Position numbers and translations under genes: made by a program | In this document: piece by piece, positions 35,303 to 44,126 of the stretch | How the letters are laid out: each line of letters opens with the position of its first letter | Numbering within the stretch: the stretch's first letter is position 1 | The notes under the pieces: model-generated | Databases searched by the model: none | What the model saw: the letters and a program-made list of their open reading frames with translations, nothing else | What the model was told of the DNA's origin: nothing | Assembly: GCF_000372745.1 (NCBI RefSeq) | Contig: NZ_KB889664.1 | Coordinates: 1-64,000 of the forward strand | Length of the DNA stretch: 64,000 nt | DNA from: Embleya scabrispora DSM 41855 | GTDB taxonomy: Bacteria; Actinomycetota; Actinomycetes; Streptomycetales; Streptomycetaceae | Direction of reading: 5' to 3'

Positions 35303-35820
35303 CACCGGGGGCGAATACTCACTGCTGCGAGCCGATCCGGAATCCGTCGCCGGTCGCCTCGCGCGCGAAGGAGAAGCCGTCGGCGCAGGTCGGCCGCCGG
35401 CGGCAGGGTCGGCCCGAGCGGGGTGAACCCGTCGCCGCCCTTGGCCCGGACGTTGGAGCCGCGGTCCGCGTAGCGCAGGTCGTACAGGCCCAGGTCGTTC
35501 GCCGCGGTGACCCAGCCGACGTGCGCCCATGCCTCGGCGGGGGACACGCGGTGTGCGGTGCGGCCGATCACGCGCGCGATCTCGCCCTCGAAGCCCAGCA
35601 GTTCGACGCCGGCCGGCCGCTCGACCGGGCCGGATCCGGTGAGTGAGCTACTCGGCTTGAGGAAGTACGAGGCATGGTCGGGGACGCGCCCGCGTTGTTG
35701 TGCCCGGGAGCGATAGTTGAGGTGTACGGCCGGCACCTTGCCGGGTCGCCGCCCCGTCGATGCGGTCACCGCGTCGTGCGTCACTCGCCACCCGTTTGCG
35801 CCTTGGATCAGCGATGCCAT
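35293..35820 (-). pseudogene. fumarylacetoacetate hydrolase-family protein, truncated
   Basis: The frame starts MASLIQGANGWRVTHDAV and matches the N-terminal half of FAH-fold 2-hydroxyhepta-2,4-diene-1,7-dioate isomerase/hydrolases: VPAVHLNYRSRAQQRGRVPD, HASYFLKPSSSL, ELLGFEGEIARVIG (metal-ligand Glu pair) and WVTAANDLGLYDLR. It then reaches KGGDGFTPLGPTLPPAADL. After that the frame turns to Arg-rich residues and stops at 35293, so roughly the C-terminal half of the barrel is missing, including further metal ligands. It lies upstream of the hydrolase and probably began the operon controlled by the GntR protein. Now non-functional. Confidence 0.75.
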
Positions 35821-36041
35821 CTCGAAACATATATGATTCCGGATAGAATAATGGAGGTGATCTCGGTTCCGCGGTCAACCACCGCGACGGGCACGCTTGT
35901 TCGGACAGGCGGGTGGGCGTGCGTCCGGGCGCGTAACCCGCGGACGGGGAAGTGATCGCGGCCTGCGCGCCGACGCCACTTCGAGCGGCCGCACCGATAC
36001 GGTCGTCACGCGTCATCGCCGAGGAGAACCAGGAGATCCAC

Positions 36042-36263
36042 GTGTCCGTCGACCCCAGTGACCCGGAAACGTTCCAGGAAGAAGACGAGGACGCGGTGGA
36101 TTTCTCCCGGGAGATGCCCGAAGCGGACGCCGCCGAGCAGCACACCGACGTCCGGCGGGATCGCCACGACCGGCTCACGCGCATCCACTGGGACGCTGCC
36201 GACGAGGCCGACGCCGTCGACCAGGCCCGGGTCGTCGAACTCGACGAGGACGAATACCGGTAG
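36042..36263 (+). CDS. small acidic hypothetical protein, 73 aa
   Basis: GTG 36042 lies seven bases after AGGAG. The product (VSVDPSDPETFQEEDEDAVD) is extremely acidic with a basic centre (DVRRDRHDRLTRIHWDAADE) and ends VVELDEDEYR. It resembles short disordered actinobacterial proteins of unknown role. No cysteine, signal or membrane part. Confidence 0.6.
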   Translation: MSVDPSDPETFQEEDEDAVDFSREMPEADAAEQHTDVRRDRHDRLTRIHWDAADEADAVDQARVVELDEDEYR

Positions 36264-36278
36264 CGCCCGCTCGGCCGG

Positions 36279-37514
36279 TCAGGTGAGGTTCGCGGCCTCT
36301 TCCGTGGTTTTCGTGGGCGCGTTCTCGCGGCGGGGGAGCAGCAGCGGGGTGGCCAGGAGGAGGACCCCGGCGGCCGCGAGCGCGCCGCGCGGGCCGGTGA
36401 CGGCGGCCAGCAGGCCCCACGCGGCGGTCAGGGCCGCGATGGTGAGACTCGTGCTGATCGACCAGGCGGCCAGGGTGCGGGCGATCCGGTCCGGGTCGGT
36501 GTGCTCGAGCCGGTGGGTGGCCAGCACCGGGTTGAACAGGCCGCAGCAGGTCACCAGGCCGAATTGGATGGTGATGACGAGAACGATGCCAACGGCGCCG
36601 GGTTGCACGAACGCCAGCCCCAGGGGCCAGCACGCGCGCAGTGTTCCGGCGGTACGGAGCACCCTGTGCCGCCCGAACCGGGCCACGAGCGGGCGTGCCA
36701 GGCGTGAGCCGATGAGGCCGCCGACGCAGGGGGTCGCGAACACGAGACCGTACTGCCAGGGCGCGTAGCCGAGATCACGCAACAGGAGTACGGCCATCAG
36801 CGGCTCGGAGGCCATGATCAGGCCGTTGACCACGATCGTGTTGAGAAACAGCGGGCGCAGCACCGGGTGGGCGAGGATGTGGCGCCATCCCTCGGGCAGA
36901 TCGCGTGCGCGCAACCGCGGTGCGTCGGTGCGCGGTTCCGTCCCGCCGATGGAGCGGATGCCCAGGGCCGAGAGCAGATGGCTGACCGCGTCCGCGACCA
37001 CGGTCGTCACCGGGCCGAACAGCGTGATCGCGGCCCCTCCGAGCGGTGGCCCGATCGTGATCGCGCTCCAGGCCGTGGACTCGAACCGGCTGTTCGCGAC
37101 GAGCAGGTCCTCCGGTGGCACGAGCGTCTTCAGATACGCGCCGGAGGCCGCCTTGAAGGCGATGTCGGCCGCGGCGACGACGACGGATACGACGAGCAGC
37201 TGAGTGAAGCCGAGCCACCCGAGCGCGAACGCGGCGGGGATGCTCAGCAACGCCGCGAAGCGGATCAGGTCCATGGCCACCATGACCGGCCGTTTGCGGC
37301 GGAACTCCACCCACGGGCCGAGCGGCACCGCCACCAGGGCCCCCACGGCCCGCCCCGCGGCGGCCAGGATCGCCACCCGGGCCGGGCCGGCGTCCAGCAC
37401 GAGGACCGCGATCAGGGGAAACGCACCGAACCCGAGGGAGGTGCCGTACGCGCTGACGGCATACGCGGCCCACAATCGTCCGAACCGCCGTCCCAGCGGC
37501 CGTCGACCCGCCAT
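36279..37514 (-). CDS. MFS transporter
   Basis: A 411-residue major-facilitator protein with twelve predicted helices, starting GRLWAAYAVSAYGTSLGFGA. The loop 2-3 motif is PLGPWVEFRRKRPVMVAMDL, and the C-half loop SRLARPLVARFGRHRVLRTA repeats the pattern. It falls in the group of actinobacterial exporters similar to macrolide or enterobactin efflux pumps (MFS_3). Substrate is unknown. It is convergent with the small acidic gene, 15 bases between stops. Confidence 0.9.
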   Translation of the reverse strand: MAGRRPLGRRFGRLWAAYAVSAYGTSLGFGAFPLIAVLVLDAGPARVAILAAAGRAVGALVAVPLGPWVEFRRKRPVMVAMDLIRFAALLSIPAAFALGWLGFTQLLVVSVVVAAADIAFKAASGAYLKTLVPPEDLLVANSRFESTAWSAITIGPPLGGAAITLFGPVTTVVADAVSHLLSALGIRSIGGTEPRTDAPRLRARDLPEGWRHILAHPVLRPLFLNTIVVNGLIMASEPLMAVLLLRDLGYAPWQYGLVFATPCVGGLIGSRLARPLVARFGRHRVLRTAGTLRACWPLGLAFVQPGAVGIVLVITIQFGLVTCCGLFNPVLATHRLEHTDPDRIARTLAAWSISTSLTIAALTAAWGLLAAVTGPRGALAAAGVLLLATPLLLPRRENAPTKTTEEAANLT

Positions 37515-37668
37515 CTCGTACGCACCCCTCGCCGCCGACCCCGAACACGCTGACCACCGGCATCAAAGCGAGTGGCGGACGGCGAGATCAAACAACCGAT
37601 CGGCCACGACGGCACAACCGTGGGTTGTATCCAATGGTCGGTGGCCCTCGGCGGGTTCGGGACAATGA

Positions 37669-37702
37669 TCGGGGCTCCGCGGACACACACGCGGAGCCCC
37701 GA
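37669..37702. terminator. hairpin terminator after the chaplin gene
   Basis: A 13-bp perfect stem with an eight-base loop lies just downstream of the chaplin stop codon (37745, minus strand). Confidence 0.75.
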
Positions 37703-37744
37703 ATACCCGGTCGGGGAGGAGGAACCGAACCGGGGGATGGCGGG

Positions 37745-38029
37745 TCAGCCGTGGTGGCCGTTCTCGTGCTTGTCGCCGTGGTTGTCGTCGCCGTCGATGT
37801 TGGCGCAGAAGTTCCCGAACGTCGGGTTGAAGAAGCCCCCGTTGAGGCTGTTGCCGCAGATGTTGATCGGCACGTGGATCGGCACCTGGAGGTTGAGGCC
37901 GGACGCCACACCAGGGGAGTTCACCGCGGCACCTTCGGCCTCGGCGGCGGCACTCGCGGCACCCGCGCCGGCCATGACCAGGGCGGCGGTGCCGGCGGCC
38001 ATCACGGTTGCCTTCTTGAACGAACTCAC
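37745..38029 (-). CDS. chaplin (short, secreted amyloid-type surface protein)
   Basis: A 94-residue exported protein. The signal peptide ends GAGAASAAAEAEG, and a single chaplin domain follows with NSPGVASGLNLQVPIHVPIN, ICGNSL and FFNPTFGNFCAN, including the two conserved cysteines. Chaplins assemble into amyloid-like fibrils that make aerial hyphae and spores hydrophobic. The last 15 residues after the second Cys are Asp/His/Asn/Gly-rich (DGDDNHGDKHENGHHG), where typical short chaplins stop, and could bind metal. GTG 38029 follows GGAG with seven-base spacing. Expected in sporulating streptomycete relatives. Confidence 0.9.
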   Translation of the reverse strand: MSSFKKATVMAAGTAALVMAGAGAASAAAEAEGAAVNSPGVASGLNLQVPIHVPINICGNSLNGGFFNPTFGNFCANIDGDDNHGDKHENGHHG

Positions 38030-38218
38030 TGAGTTTCTCCGTATCAACCCTCGCGCCGCCCGGATGCGGCGCGTTCTCGCTGTGCAACGAGGCGCACCAT
38101 TCGGGGCAACCGGTCGGTGTGGACATTCACCCGAACGCGAGCCGGTCACGGGATGTGTGACGACGGACCCGTCGAAACCCGATGGCGATGCCGACCGGGC
38201 CCGACTAGCGTCACGACG

Positions 38219-39433
38219 GTGAGTCTCGACATCCGGGAGATCCCCGAAGAACACCTGGACCAGATATTGGATCTCGCCGATCTGGCCTTCCACGAGAAGG
38301 AATCGGACGAGAAACGCGAGCGCTTTCGCGAGTCGCTGAGCAGATGCGACCGCATCGGGGCGTACGACGACGACACCCTGGTCGGCCAGGTCGCCGCACA
38401 CCGTTTCACCCTGTCCGTGCCGGGCGGTGAACTGCCTTGCGCCGGACTGGACTTCGTGGCCGTCGCGCCGACCCACCGGCGCCGCGGGCTGCTCGCGCGG
38501 ATGATGGCCGAACAGTGGCGCCGGTGCGCCGAGGCCGGCCAGGCGCTGTCCTGCCTGTGGGCCTCCGAGGACGCGATCTACGGCCGCTTCGGCTATGCCC
38601 CCGGAACCGAGGGCTGCACCGTGGAGATCGACAGCCGACGCCCGCTCGCCCTGCGCATCGCCCCGGACCCGCGCCCGCTGCGGCTGATCGACGCGGCCAA
38701 GGCACCGGCCGTGCTCGGACCCGTGTACGAGGCGGGCCGCGCGCTGCGCCCGGGCCGCTTCGCCCGGGACGAGGAGTGGTGGGCCAGGAATGTGCCGGCC
38801 TTCGACGATGACGACGACGGGGGCACGGTCCGGATCGTGGTTCTCGGTGAGCCCGGCGCCGCCGCGGCCGGTTACGTCATCTACCACGTCGAGGCCGTGA
38901 CCGGTGCGTCACCGACGGTCGAGGTGCACGAACTGGAGGCCGACAGCGCGCCGGTGGCCGCCGCGTTGTGGGACTACCTCGCCTCGATCGACCTGACCGA
39001 CAAGGTGGTGGGCCGGGTCCGGCCGTTGGACGATCCGCTGCTGCTGTTCGCGGCCGATCGGGACCAGGTGCGGGTGACCAAGCAGTTCCCGGCGTTGTGG
39101 ATGCGCCTGGTGGACGTGCGCGCCGCGCTGACCGCGCGCTCGTGGGGGGCGCCCGTCGACGTGGTCCTGGCGGTCCGTGACCCCGCGGTACCCGCCAACG
39201 ACGGCCGCTTCCGCCTCACCGCCGGCCCCGAGGGCGCGACCTACACGCCGACCGAGGCGCCGGCGGAACTCACCCTGGACGTACGCGAACTGGCGGCCTG
39301 CTACCTCGGCGGCACCCCGGTGGCCCGGCTGGTGGCGGCCGGACTGGTCGTGGAGCACACGCCGGGCGCGGCGGCCCGCCTGGACGCGGCGCTGCGCACG
39401 GACCTGTTGCCGTTCGCCCACGAGGACTACTGA
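38219..39433 (+). CDS. Eis-like GNAT acetyltransferase
   Basis: A 404-residue three-domain acetyltransferase of the Eis family. The N-terminal GNAT has the acetyl-CoA loop LDFVAVAPTHRRRGLLARMM (RRxGLG-like), and the second GNAT domain lies around residues 150-290. The C-terminal sterol-carrier-like part has ELAACYLGGTPVARLVAAGL and ends FAHEDY, near the terminal carboxylate used as base. Mycobacterial Eis acetylates aminoglycosides at several positions and protein lysines; the role here may be drug detoxification. GTG 38219 is the start; no strong SD. Monocistronic. Confidence 0.9.
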   Translation: MSLDIREIPEEHLDQILDLADLAFHEKESDEKRERFRESLSRCDRIGAYDDDTLVGQVAAHRFTLSVPGGELPCAGLDFVAVAPTHRRRGLLARMMAEQWRRCAEAGQALSCLWASEDAIYGRFGYAPGTEGCTVEIDSRRPLALRIAPDPRPLRLIDAAKAPAVLGPVYEAGRALRPGRFARDEEWWARNVPAFDDDDDGGTVRIVVLGEPGAAAAGYVIYHVEAVTGASPTVEVHELEADSAPVAAALWDYLASIDLTDKVVGRVRPLDDPLLLFAADRDQVRVTKQFPALWMRLVDVRAALTARSWGAPVDVVLAVRDPAVPANDGRFRLTAGPEGATYTPTEAPAELTLDVRELAACYLGGTPVARLVAAGLVVEHTPGAAARLDAALRTDLLPFAHEDY

Positions 39434-39475
39434 GCAAGCGCGGACGATTGCGCGGGGGTCGGGCGCGAGCGAGAA

Positions 39476-39519
39476 CCCGGGTCCGCACGGCCGGCGTGGA
39501 GCGGCCGGGCGGACCCGGG
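39476..39519. terminator. convergent terminator
   Basis: An 11-bp perfect stem (39476-39486 with 39509-39519) lies between the Eis-like gene and the end of the sugar operon. Confidence 0.65.
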
Positions 39520-39537
39520 GCGCCGGCGATCCCCTTG

Positions 39538-40794
39538 TCAGGGGGTCGCCGCGGTGCCCGAAGGCGGGTCGGGCGGCTCGCTCTGGTGCGCTGCGAAGTA
39601 GCGCACCAGGTCCGGGTCGAGCGGCGGGACCACGGTGCGCACGCCGCCCGCGCGCAGCGAGGCGGTGGCGGCGACGCCCGCGGCCACCGCCTCGCGGGCG
39701 GCGACCGGCGAGGTGCGGGTGGGCCCGCCGTCGACCGCGAAGCGCAGGAACTCCGCGACCAGGCTCCGGTCCGCGCCGCCGTGCAGGCCGCCGCCGGGCA
39801 CGGACTCACTGCGGTCGGCGTCGGCCCGGTATCCGGAGCGGCGCAGGTTCCACAGCTTGATCGAGGGCTGGTCGTCCTCCAGGCCGTCGCCGAAGTTCTC
39901 CATGCGGCCCTCGTCGCCGATGACGGTGTAGTTGCGCCAGTAGTCGGGCGTGAAGTGGCATTGCTGGTAGCTGGCCAGGACGCCGTTGTCGAGTCGGGTG
40001 AGCATCATGCTGATGTCCTCCACGTCGACGATCGGATTCAGGCCGGTCATCGCCGCCGGCGGCCACACCTCCGGCGCGAACCCGTCCTGGGCCCGCGGCT
40101 CCTCCTCGCCTCGGCTCGCCGCGTCTCGGCCGGCACCCGCGAGCACCGGCTCGCGCCGGGGGTTGCCGCCGTACACCGCCAAGTCGCCCATGGCGACCAC
40201 GTCGCGCGAGTAGCCGCCGGCCAACCAGTGGATCACGTCCAGGTCGTGTGCGCCCTTTTGGAGCAACAGGCCGGTGGTCCGCGCGCGTTCGGCGTGCCAG
40301 TCCTTGAAGTAGAAGTCGCCGCCGTGCCCGACGAAGTGCCGGCACCACACCGACCGGACCCGGCCGATGGCGCCCTCGTCGATCAGCTCGCGCATCCGCC
40401 GCAACATCGGCAGGTGGCGCAGGTTGTGTCCGACGTACAGCCGGGTCCGCGAGTCCCGGGCGGCGCGCAGCAGTCGGTCGCAGTCGGACACCGTGATGGC
40501 CAGTGGCTTCTCCACGAGGACGGGCACGCCGGCGGCGAGGAAGAACAGGCCGGGCTCGACGTGTCGATCGTCGGGGGTCAGCACGAAGACCGCGTCGAGA
40601 CGATCGTCGAGCATGCGCCGATAGTCCGTGTGCACGACGACGTCCGGCCCGAACAGGCCGACGGCGTCGGCCCGTCCGCGTGCGGCAGGGTCGGCGCAGG
40701 AGACCACCCGTGACCGGCCCGGGCGATGCGCTTGCACGGCCAGGGCGGCGCGCTGCCCGACCCCGACGACGCCCACGCGCAGCTCGCTCGTCAC
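39538..40794 (-). CDS. Gfo/Idh/MocA-family NAD(P)-dependent oxidoreductase
   Basis: A 418-residue sugar oxidoreductase. The Rossmann start is LRVGVVGVGQRAALAVQAHR; the EKP motif that contacts nicotinamide and sugar is VLVEKPLAITV; the catalytic region includes GLLLQKGAHDLDVIHWLAGG with a conserved Asp/His pair. A long insert with GGNPRREPVLAGAG follows. Family members oxidise or epimerise sugars, and some (GH109) cleave alpha-GalNAc by an NAD mechanism; I cannot assign GH109 membership. It is the last gene of the operon. GTG 40794 lies one base after the stop of the GH4 gene. Confidence 0.88.
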   Translation of the reverse strand: MTSELRVGVVGVGQRAALAVQAHRPGRSRVVSCADPAARGRADAVGLFGPDVVVHTDYRRMLDDRLDAVFVLTPDDRHVEPGLFFLAAGVPVLVEKPLAITVSDCDRLLRAARDSRTRLYVGHNLRHLPMLRRMRELIDEGAIGRVRSVWCRHFVGHGGDFYFKDWHAERARTTGLLLQKGAHDLDVIHWLAGGYSRDVVAMGDLAVYGGNPRREPVLAGAGRDAASRGEEEPRAQDGFAPEVWPPAAMTGLNPIVDVEDISMMLTRLDNGVLASYQQCHFTPDYWRNYTVIGDEGRMENFGDGLEDDQPSIKLWNLRRSGYRADADRSESVPGGGLHGGADRSLVAEFLRFAVDGGPTRTSPVAAREAVAAGVAATASLRAGGVRTVVPPLDPDLVRYFAAHQSEPPDPPSGTAATP

Positions 40795-40795
40795 G

Positions 40796-42106
40796 TCAGT
40801 TCCCGAGCGTGGCCCGCAGCGCGGGCTGGAGCAGGTCGCCGTGGGCGCGGGCCATGTCGTCGCACAGGTCCCAGATGTGCTCGACCGGCAGCGCGGCGGC
40901 GGTGGCCGGGTCGACCATCGCGGCGTGCCGGATGTGTCGCGGGTCGTCTTCGAGGGCGGCACGCACGACCAGGTCGTTCATGCTCAGGTAGGCGCGGTTG
41001 AGCGCGGCGCACTGCGCGGGCAGCGCGCCGACCCGGGTCGGCTGTACGCCCAACGCGTCCACCAGGCACGGGACTTCGACCACGCCGTCGGCGGGCAGGT
41101 TGTCGATCAGGCCGTGGTTGGGCACGTTGCCGTAGACCGTGCGAGGGGTGCCGGTGACGATGCTGTGGATGATCTGCGGCGCGTACTCCATGGTGGACTC
41201 GACCGGGACCGGCTCGCCGGCGGTCAGCGCCCGGCGGGTCTCCTCGTAGGCGGCCATGTTCTCGTCGACGATGCCGAGATAGGCGCCCACCGGCAGGCGC
41301 AGCCGGGTGATCTCGCTGTCGTGGCCCAGGTACCAGGGCACGTACTCGCTGGAGTGCTCGCTGGTCTCGGTCGGGTAGTAGCCCAGCCGGCGATACATGT
41401 CCACCCGCACCCGGCGTCGCAGTTCGGCGTCCTCGGCGATGAGCGCGTCCAGCTTCGGGTACAGGTCGGTGCCGTCGTGTTCGAAGCGCAGCACCCATGC
41501 CTGGTGGTTGACGCCGGCGGCGCGGTAGTCGACCTCCTCGTAGGGGACCCCGACCATTTCCGCCAGCCCCTGCATGGTCCAGTAGACCGAGTGGCACAGG
41601 CCCACCACCCGGGTCAGGCCGGTGGCGCGGGTGAGGTAGCCGACGTTCATCGCCATCGGGTTGGTGTAGTTCAGCAGCCAGGCGTTCGGGCAGATCTCGG
41701 CGATGTCCTCGCCGAGCGCCCTGAGTACCGGGAAGGTGCGCAGGGCCCGGAAGATGCCGCCGATGCCGAGGGTGTCGCCGATGGTCTGGCGCAGGCCGTA
41801 GCGGGTGGGCACCTCGAAGTCGGTGCGGGTGGCCTCGCGCATGCCGACCTGGATGATGTTGATCACGAAGTCGGCGCCGGCGAGTGCCTCGCGGCGGTCG
41901 GTGTGGGTGGTGATCCGCGGGTCCGCGCCGCGGTCGGCGGCGATCAGACGGGCCGCGCCCTGCGCGGTGGCCAGCCGCTCCGCGTCGATGTCGTGCAGTG
42001 CGATGTGCGCCCGCTGCAACTCCGGGAAGGCGAACAGGTCGGCGAGCAGCCCCTGGGTGAACACGACGCTGCCGGCGCCGACGAAGACGATCTTGGTGCG
42101 GGTCAT
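40796..42106 (-). CDS. GH4 alpha-glycosidase (alpha-galactosidase-like)
   Basis: A 436-residue family-4 glycosidase, which works by NAD-dependent oxidation at C3 with Mn. Visible parts are the NAD site TKIVFVGAGSVVFTQGLLAD, ALAGADFVINIIQVGM, NYTNPMAMNV, the metal Cys-His pair in GLCHSVYWTMQGLAEM (CHS type, as in MelA-like enzymes) and GVNHQAWVLRF. The CHS signature favours alpha-galactosidase or alpha-glucosidase rather than 6-phospho substrates. Within this operon an alpha-linked galactosamine or galactose oligomer is the plausible substrate. Its start overlaps the stop of the PfkB gene by one base. Confidence 0.92.
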   Translation of the reverse strand: MTRTKIVFVGAGSVVFTQGLLADLFAFPELQRAHIALHDIDAERLATAQGAARLIAADRGADPRITTHTDRREALAGADFVINIIQVGMREATRTDFEVPTRYGLRQTIGDTLGIGGIFRALRTFPVLRALGEDIAEICPNAWLLNYTNPMAMNVGYLTRATGLTRVVGLCHSVYWTMQGLAEMVGVPYEEVDYRAAGVNHQAWVLRFEHDGTDLYPKLDALIAEDAELRRRVRVDMYRRLGYYPTETSEHSSEYVPWYLGHDSEITRLRLPVGAYLGIVDENMAAYEETRRALTAGEPVPVESTMEYAPQIIHSIVTGTPRTVYGNVPNHGLIDNLPADGVVEVPCLVDALGVQPTRVGALPAQCAALNRAYLSMNDLVVRAALEDDPRHIRHAAMVDPATAAALPVEHIWDLCDDMARAHGDLLQPALRATLGN

Positions 42107-43062
42107 CACTGGTTCCTTCGGTTGCGGGCGAGGGCTGCGACAGCCTCGTCCCAGGTGGGTTGGGCCGGCGTTCCGCCGTGCGCCCGGGTGGACAGGGCGC
42201 CGCACGCGGCGGCGAATTCGAGGGCTCGTTCGGGCGATTCGCCGGCGAGCAGGGCCGCGAGGTAGCCGGCGTCGAAGCTGTCGCCGGCGCCGACCGTGTC
42301 CAACGGCCGGGCCGGGATGCCGCGGGTGCGCGACACGGTGCGGCCGTCGTGCGCGAAGGCGCCCTCGCCGCCGTTCTTGACCACCACCGTGGGGCCGTGC
42401 GCGGCCAGTCGGGCGGCGGCCTCCTCGGGGGTGCCGGTGGTGCGTCGGGCCAGCGCCATCGCCTCCTGGGCGTTGGGCAGCAGGATGTCGACGACGGGCA
42501 GCACGGCGGCGAGGCCGGTGGGGTCCCAGCGGCCGGACGGGTCGTCGTTGGTGTCCAGCGAGGTGCCGGCGCCGTGCGCGCGGGCGATGCCCAGCAACTC
42601 GGGCAGGGCTGCGGCGAGTTCGGGCATCAGGAAGTAGGACGCGGCGTGTACGTGCCTGCTGTGGGTGAGCAACTCCTCAGGTACGTCTTCGGGTCCGGTG
42701 TCGGCCAGGGTGCCGGCGGCGGTGAGGATGGCGCGGTCGCCGTCGCGGCGGGTGAGCACCGTGGTCAACGGCGTGGACAGGTGCGCGTCCGTGCCCAGCG
42801 CGGTGGTGTCCACGCCGCGGGCGGTCAGGGCCGCGCGCACGAAGCGGCCCGCGTCGTCGTCGCCGACGCGGCCGGCGATGGCCACGCGCAGTCCGAGGCG
42901 GGCCGCGCCGCACGCGGTGATCGCGGCGGATCCGCCGAGGGTGAGCAGGCCGGTGGGTACGAGTTGTTCGCGTTGCCCGAAGGCCAACGGCTCGTCGAGG
43001 GGACCGAGGACGACATCGGGATTGGCGTCGCCGATGACGAGAAGGTCGAAGGTGTGCGGCAT
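42106..43062 (-). CDS. PfkB-family carbohydrate kinase
   Basis: A 318-residue ribokinase-fold enzyme with FDLLVIGDANPDVVLG, the N-terminal signature LLTLGGSAAITACGAARLG, NAQEAMALARRT, VVVKNGGEGAFA and the catalytic signature PLDTVGAGDSFDAGYLAALL (anion hole GAGD with base Asp). It phosphorylates a sugar with ATP, in this context perhaps galactosamine, GalNAc or tagatose-6-phosphate. ATG 43062 follows AGGAAG. It lies 167 bases after the permease gene; a small hairpin at 43203-43221 just past that gene may lower expression of the enzymes relative to the transporter. Confidence 0.9.
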   Translation of the reverse strand: MPHTFDLLVIGDANPDVVLGPLDEPLAFGQREQLVPTGLLTLGGSAAITACGAARLGLRVAIAGRVGDDDAGRFVRAALTARGVDTTALGTDAHLSTPLTTVLTRRDGDRAILTAAGTLADTGPEDVPEELLTHSRHVHAASYFLMPELAAALPELLGIARAHGAGTSLDTNDDPSGRWDPTGLAAVLPVVDILLPNAQEAMALARRTTGTPEEAAARLAAHGPTVVVKNGGEGAFAHDGRTVSRTRGIPARPLDTVGAGDSFDAGYLAALLAGESPERALEFAAACGALSTRAHGGTPAQPTWDEAVAALARNRRNQ

Positions 43063-43229
43063 CGGGCTTCCTGGGTGCGGAGGGTGGTGCCGGCGAACTG
43101 CCGGGTCGGTCCGCGGCGCGGTCCGCGATGCGGTGGCTCTGCGGTGCGGTGCGGCCGGCCGGCCGGCTCGGGCGGTGGTGCGGTGGGTCGGGCGGGTGTC
43201 CCCGGGAGGGTCGAACTCCCGTGCCACCG

Positions 43230-44126
43230 TCAGCCCTTGAGCCCGCTGGAGGTGATGGACTGGATGAACGCCTTCTGCGCGCCCAGGAAGGCCAGCAGCA
43301 CCGGGAGCACGGTGATCACGCTGCCCGCCATCACGGCCGCCCACTGGGTGTGGTGCTGCCCCTGGAACGTGGTCAGGCCCAACTGCAGGGTGTACTGGGT
43401 GTCGTGGTTGATCGCGATCAGTGGCCAGGTCAGGTCGTTCCACGTGGTCAGGAAGGTGAGCACCGCGACGGTGCTCAACGCGGGCCGGGACAGCGGCAGC
43501 ACGATCAGGATCAGCACCCGCAGTCGGGAACAGCCGTCGATCCAGGCGGCCTCCTCCAGTTCCCGGGGCAGCGACAGGAAGAACTGCCGGAGCATGAACA
43601 CCGCGAACGGCGTCACCAGGGACGGGATGATCAGCGCGCCGAGGGTGTCGATCAACCCGAGCCGCTTCATGATCAAAAACGTCGGGATCATGGTGAGCTG
43701 GAACGGGATGGCCATCGTGGCCAGCATCGCCACCATCAGCGCACGCGAGCCCGCGAACCGCATCCTGGCGAACGCGTAGCCGCCCAGTGCCCCGAATACC
43801 AGGTTGGAGGCCACCGCGACCGCCGAGACGATCAGCGAATTCATGAACCAGCGCGGGAACATCGCGTTGCCCAGAACGTAGCGGTAGCCGCCCAGGTGGA
43901 TCCCGGAGGGCCACAACGCGGGCGGGAACCGGTTGATCTCCGCGTTGGTCATCACCGAACTGAGTACGAGCCACACCAGCGGCAGCGCGAACAGCAGGGA
44001 CAGCGGCGCGAGCAGCAGATGCCACGGGCTGAACGGCAGTAGCCGGCGCCGGCGCGGGCCCGACGTCGAACGCGCGTCGCCGCGCGGACGGGCCGCCTCC
44101 ACGGGTGCGGCGGTCGTCGTGGTCAT
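43230..44126 (-). CDS. carbohydrate ABC transporter permease (MalG type)
   Basis: A 298-residue CUT1 permease with six helices, starting LLAPLSLLFALPLVWLVLSS, with extracytoplasmic ALWPSGIHLGGYRYVLGNAM. The EAA loop is LPRELEEAAWIDGCSRLRVL, matching the ATPase-contact motif of MalG-like proteins. It ends with the usual QKAFIQSITSSGLKG. It pairs with the permease at 44123-45076; their genes overlap by four bases (ATGA). No ATPase gene is in the operon; streptomycetes serve many CUT1 importers with the shared MsiK ATPase, likely here. Confidence 0.93.
   Translation of the reverse strand: MTTTTAAPVEAARPRGDARSTSGPRRRRLLPFSPWHLLLAPLSLLFALPLVWLVLSSVMTNAEINRFPPALWPSGIHLGGYRYVLGNAMFPRWFMNSLIVSAVAVASNLVFGALGGYAFARMRFAGSRALMVAMLATMAIPFQLTMIPTFLIMKRLGLIDTLGALIIPSLVTPFAVFMLRQFFLSLPRELEEAAWIDGCSRLRVLILIVLPLSRPALSTVAVLTFLTTWNDLTWPLIAINHDTQYTLQLGLTTFQGQHHTQWAAVMAGSVITVLPVLLAFLGAQKAFIQSITSSGLKG

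Noticed and set aside
39538-40794. Assignment of the Gfo/Idh/MocA protein to GH109 (alpha-N-acetylgalactosaminidase)
   Set aside because: Attractive in context, but the specific GH109 residues cannot be confirmed by eye.
43195-43225. tRNA-like T-arm near the permease stop (GGGAG...CTCCC with TCGAA)
   Set aside because: The loop does not fit TTCRANN and no acceptor, D or anticodon arms pair around it. Treated as a plain hairpin.
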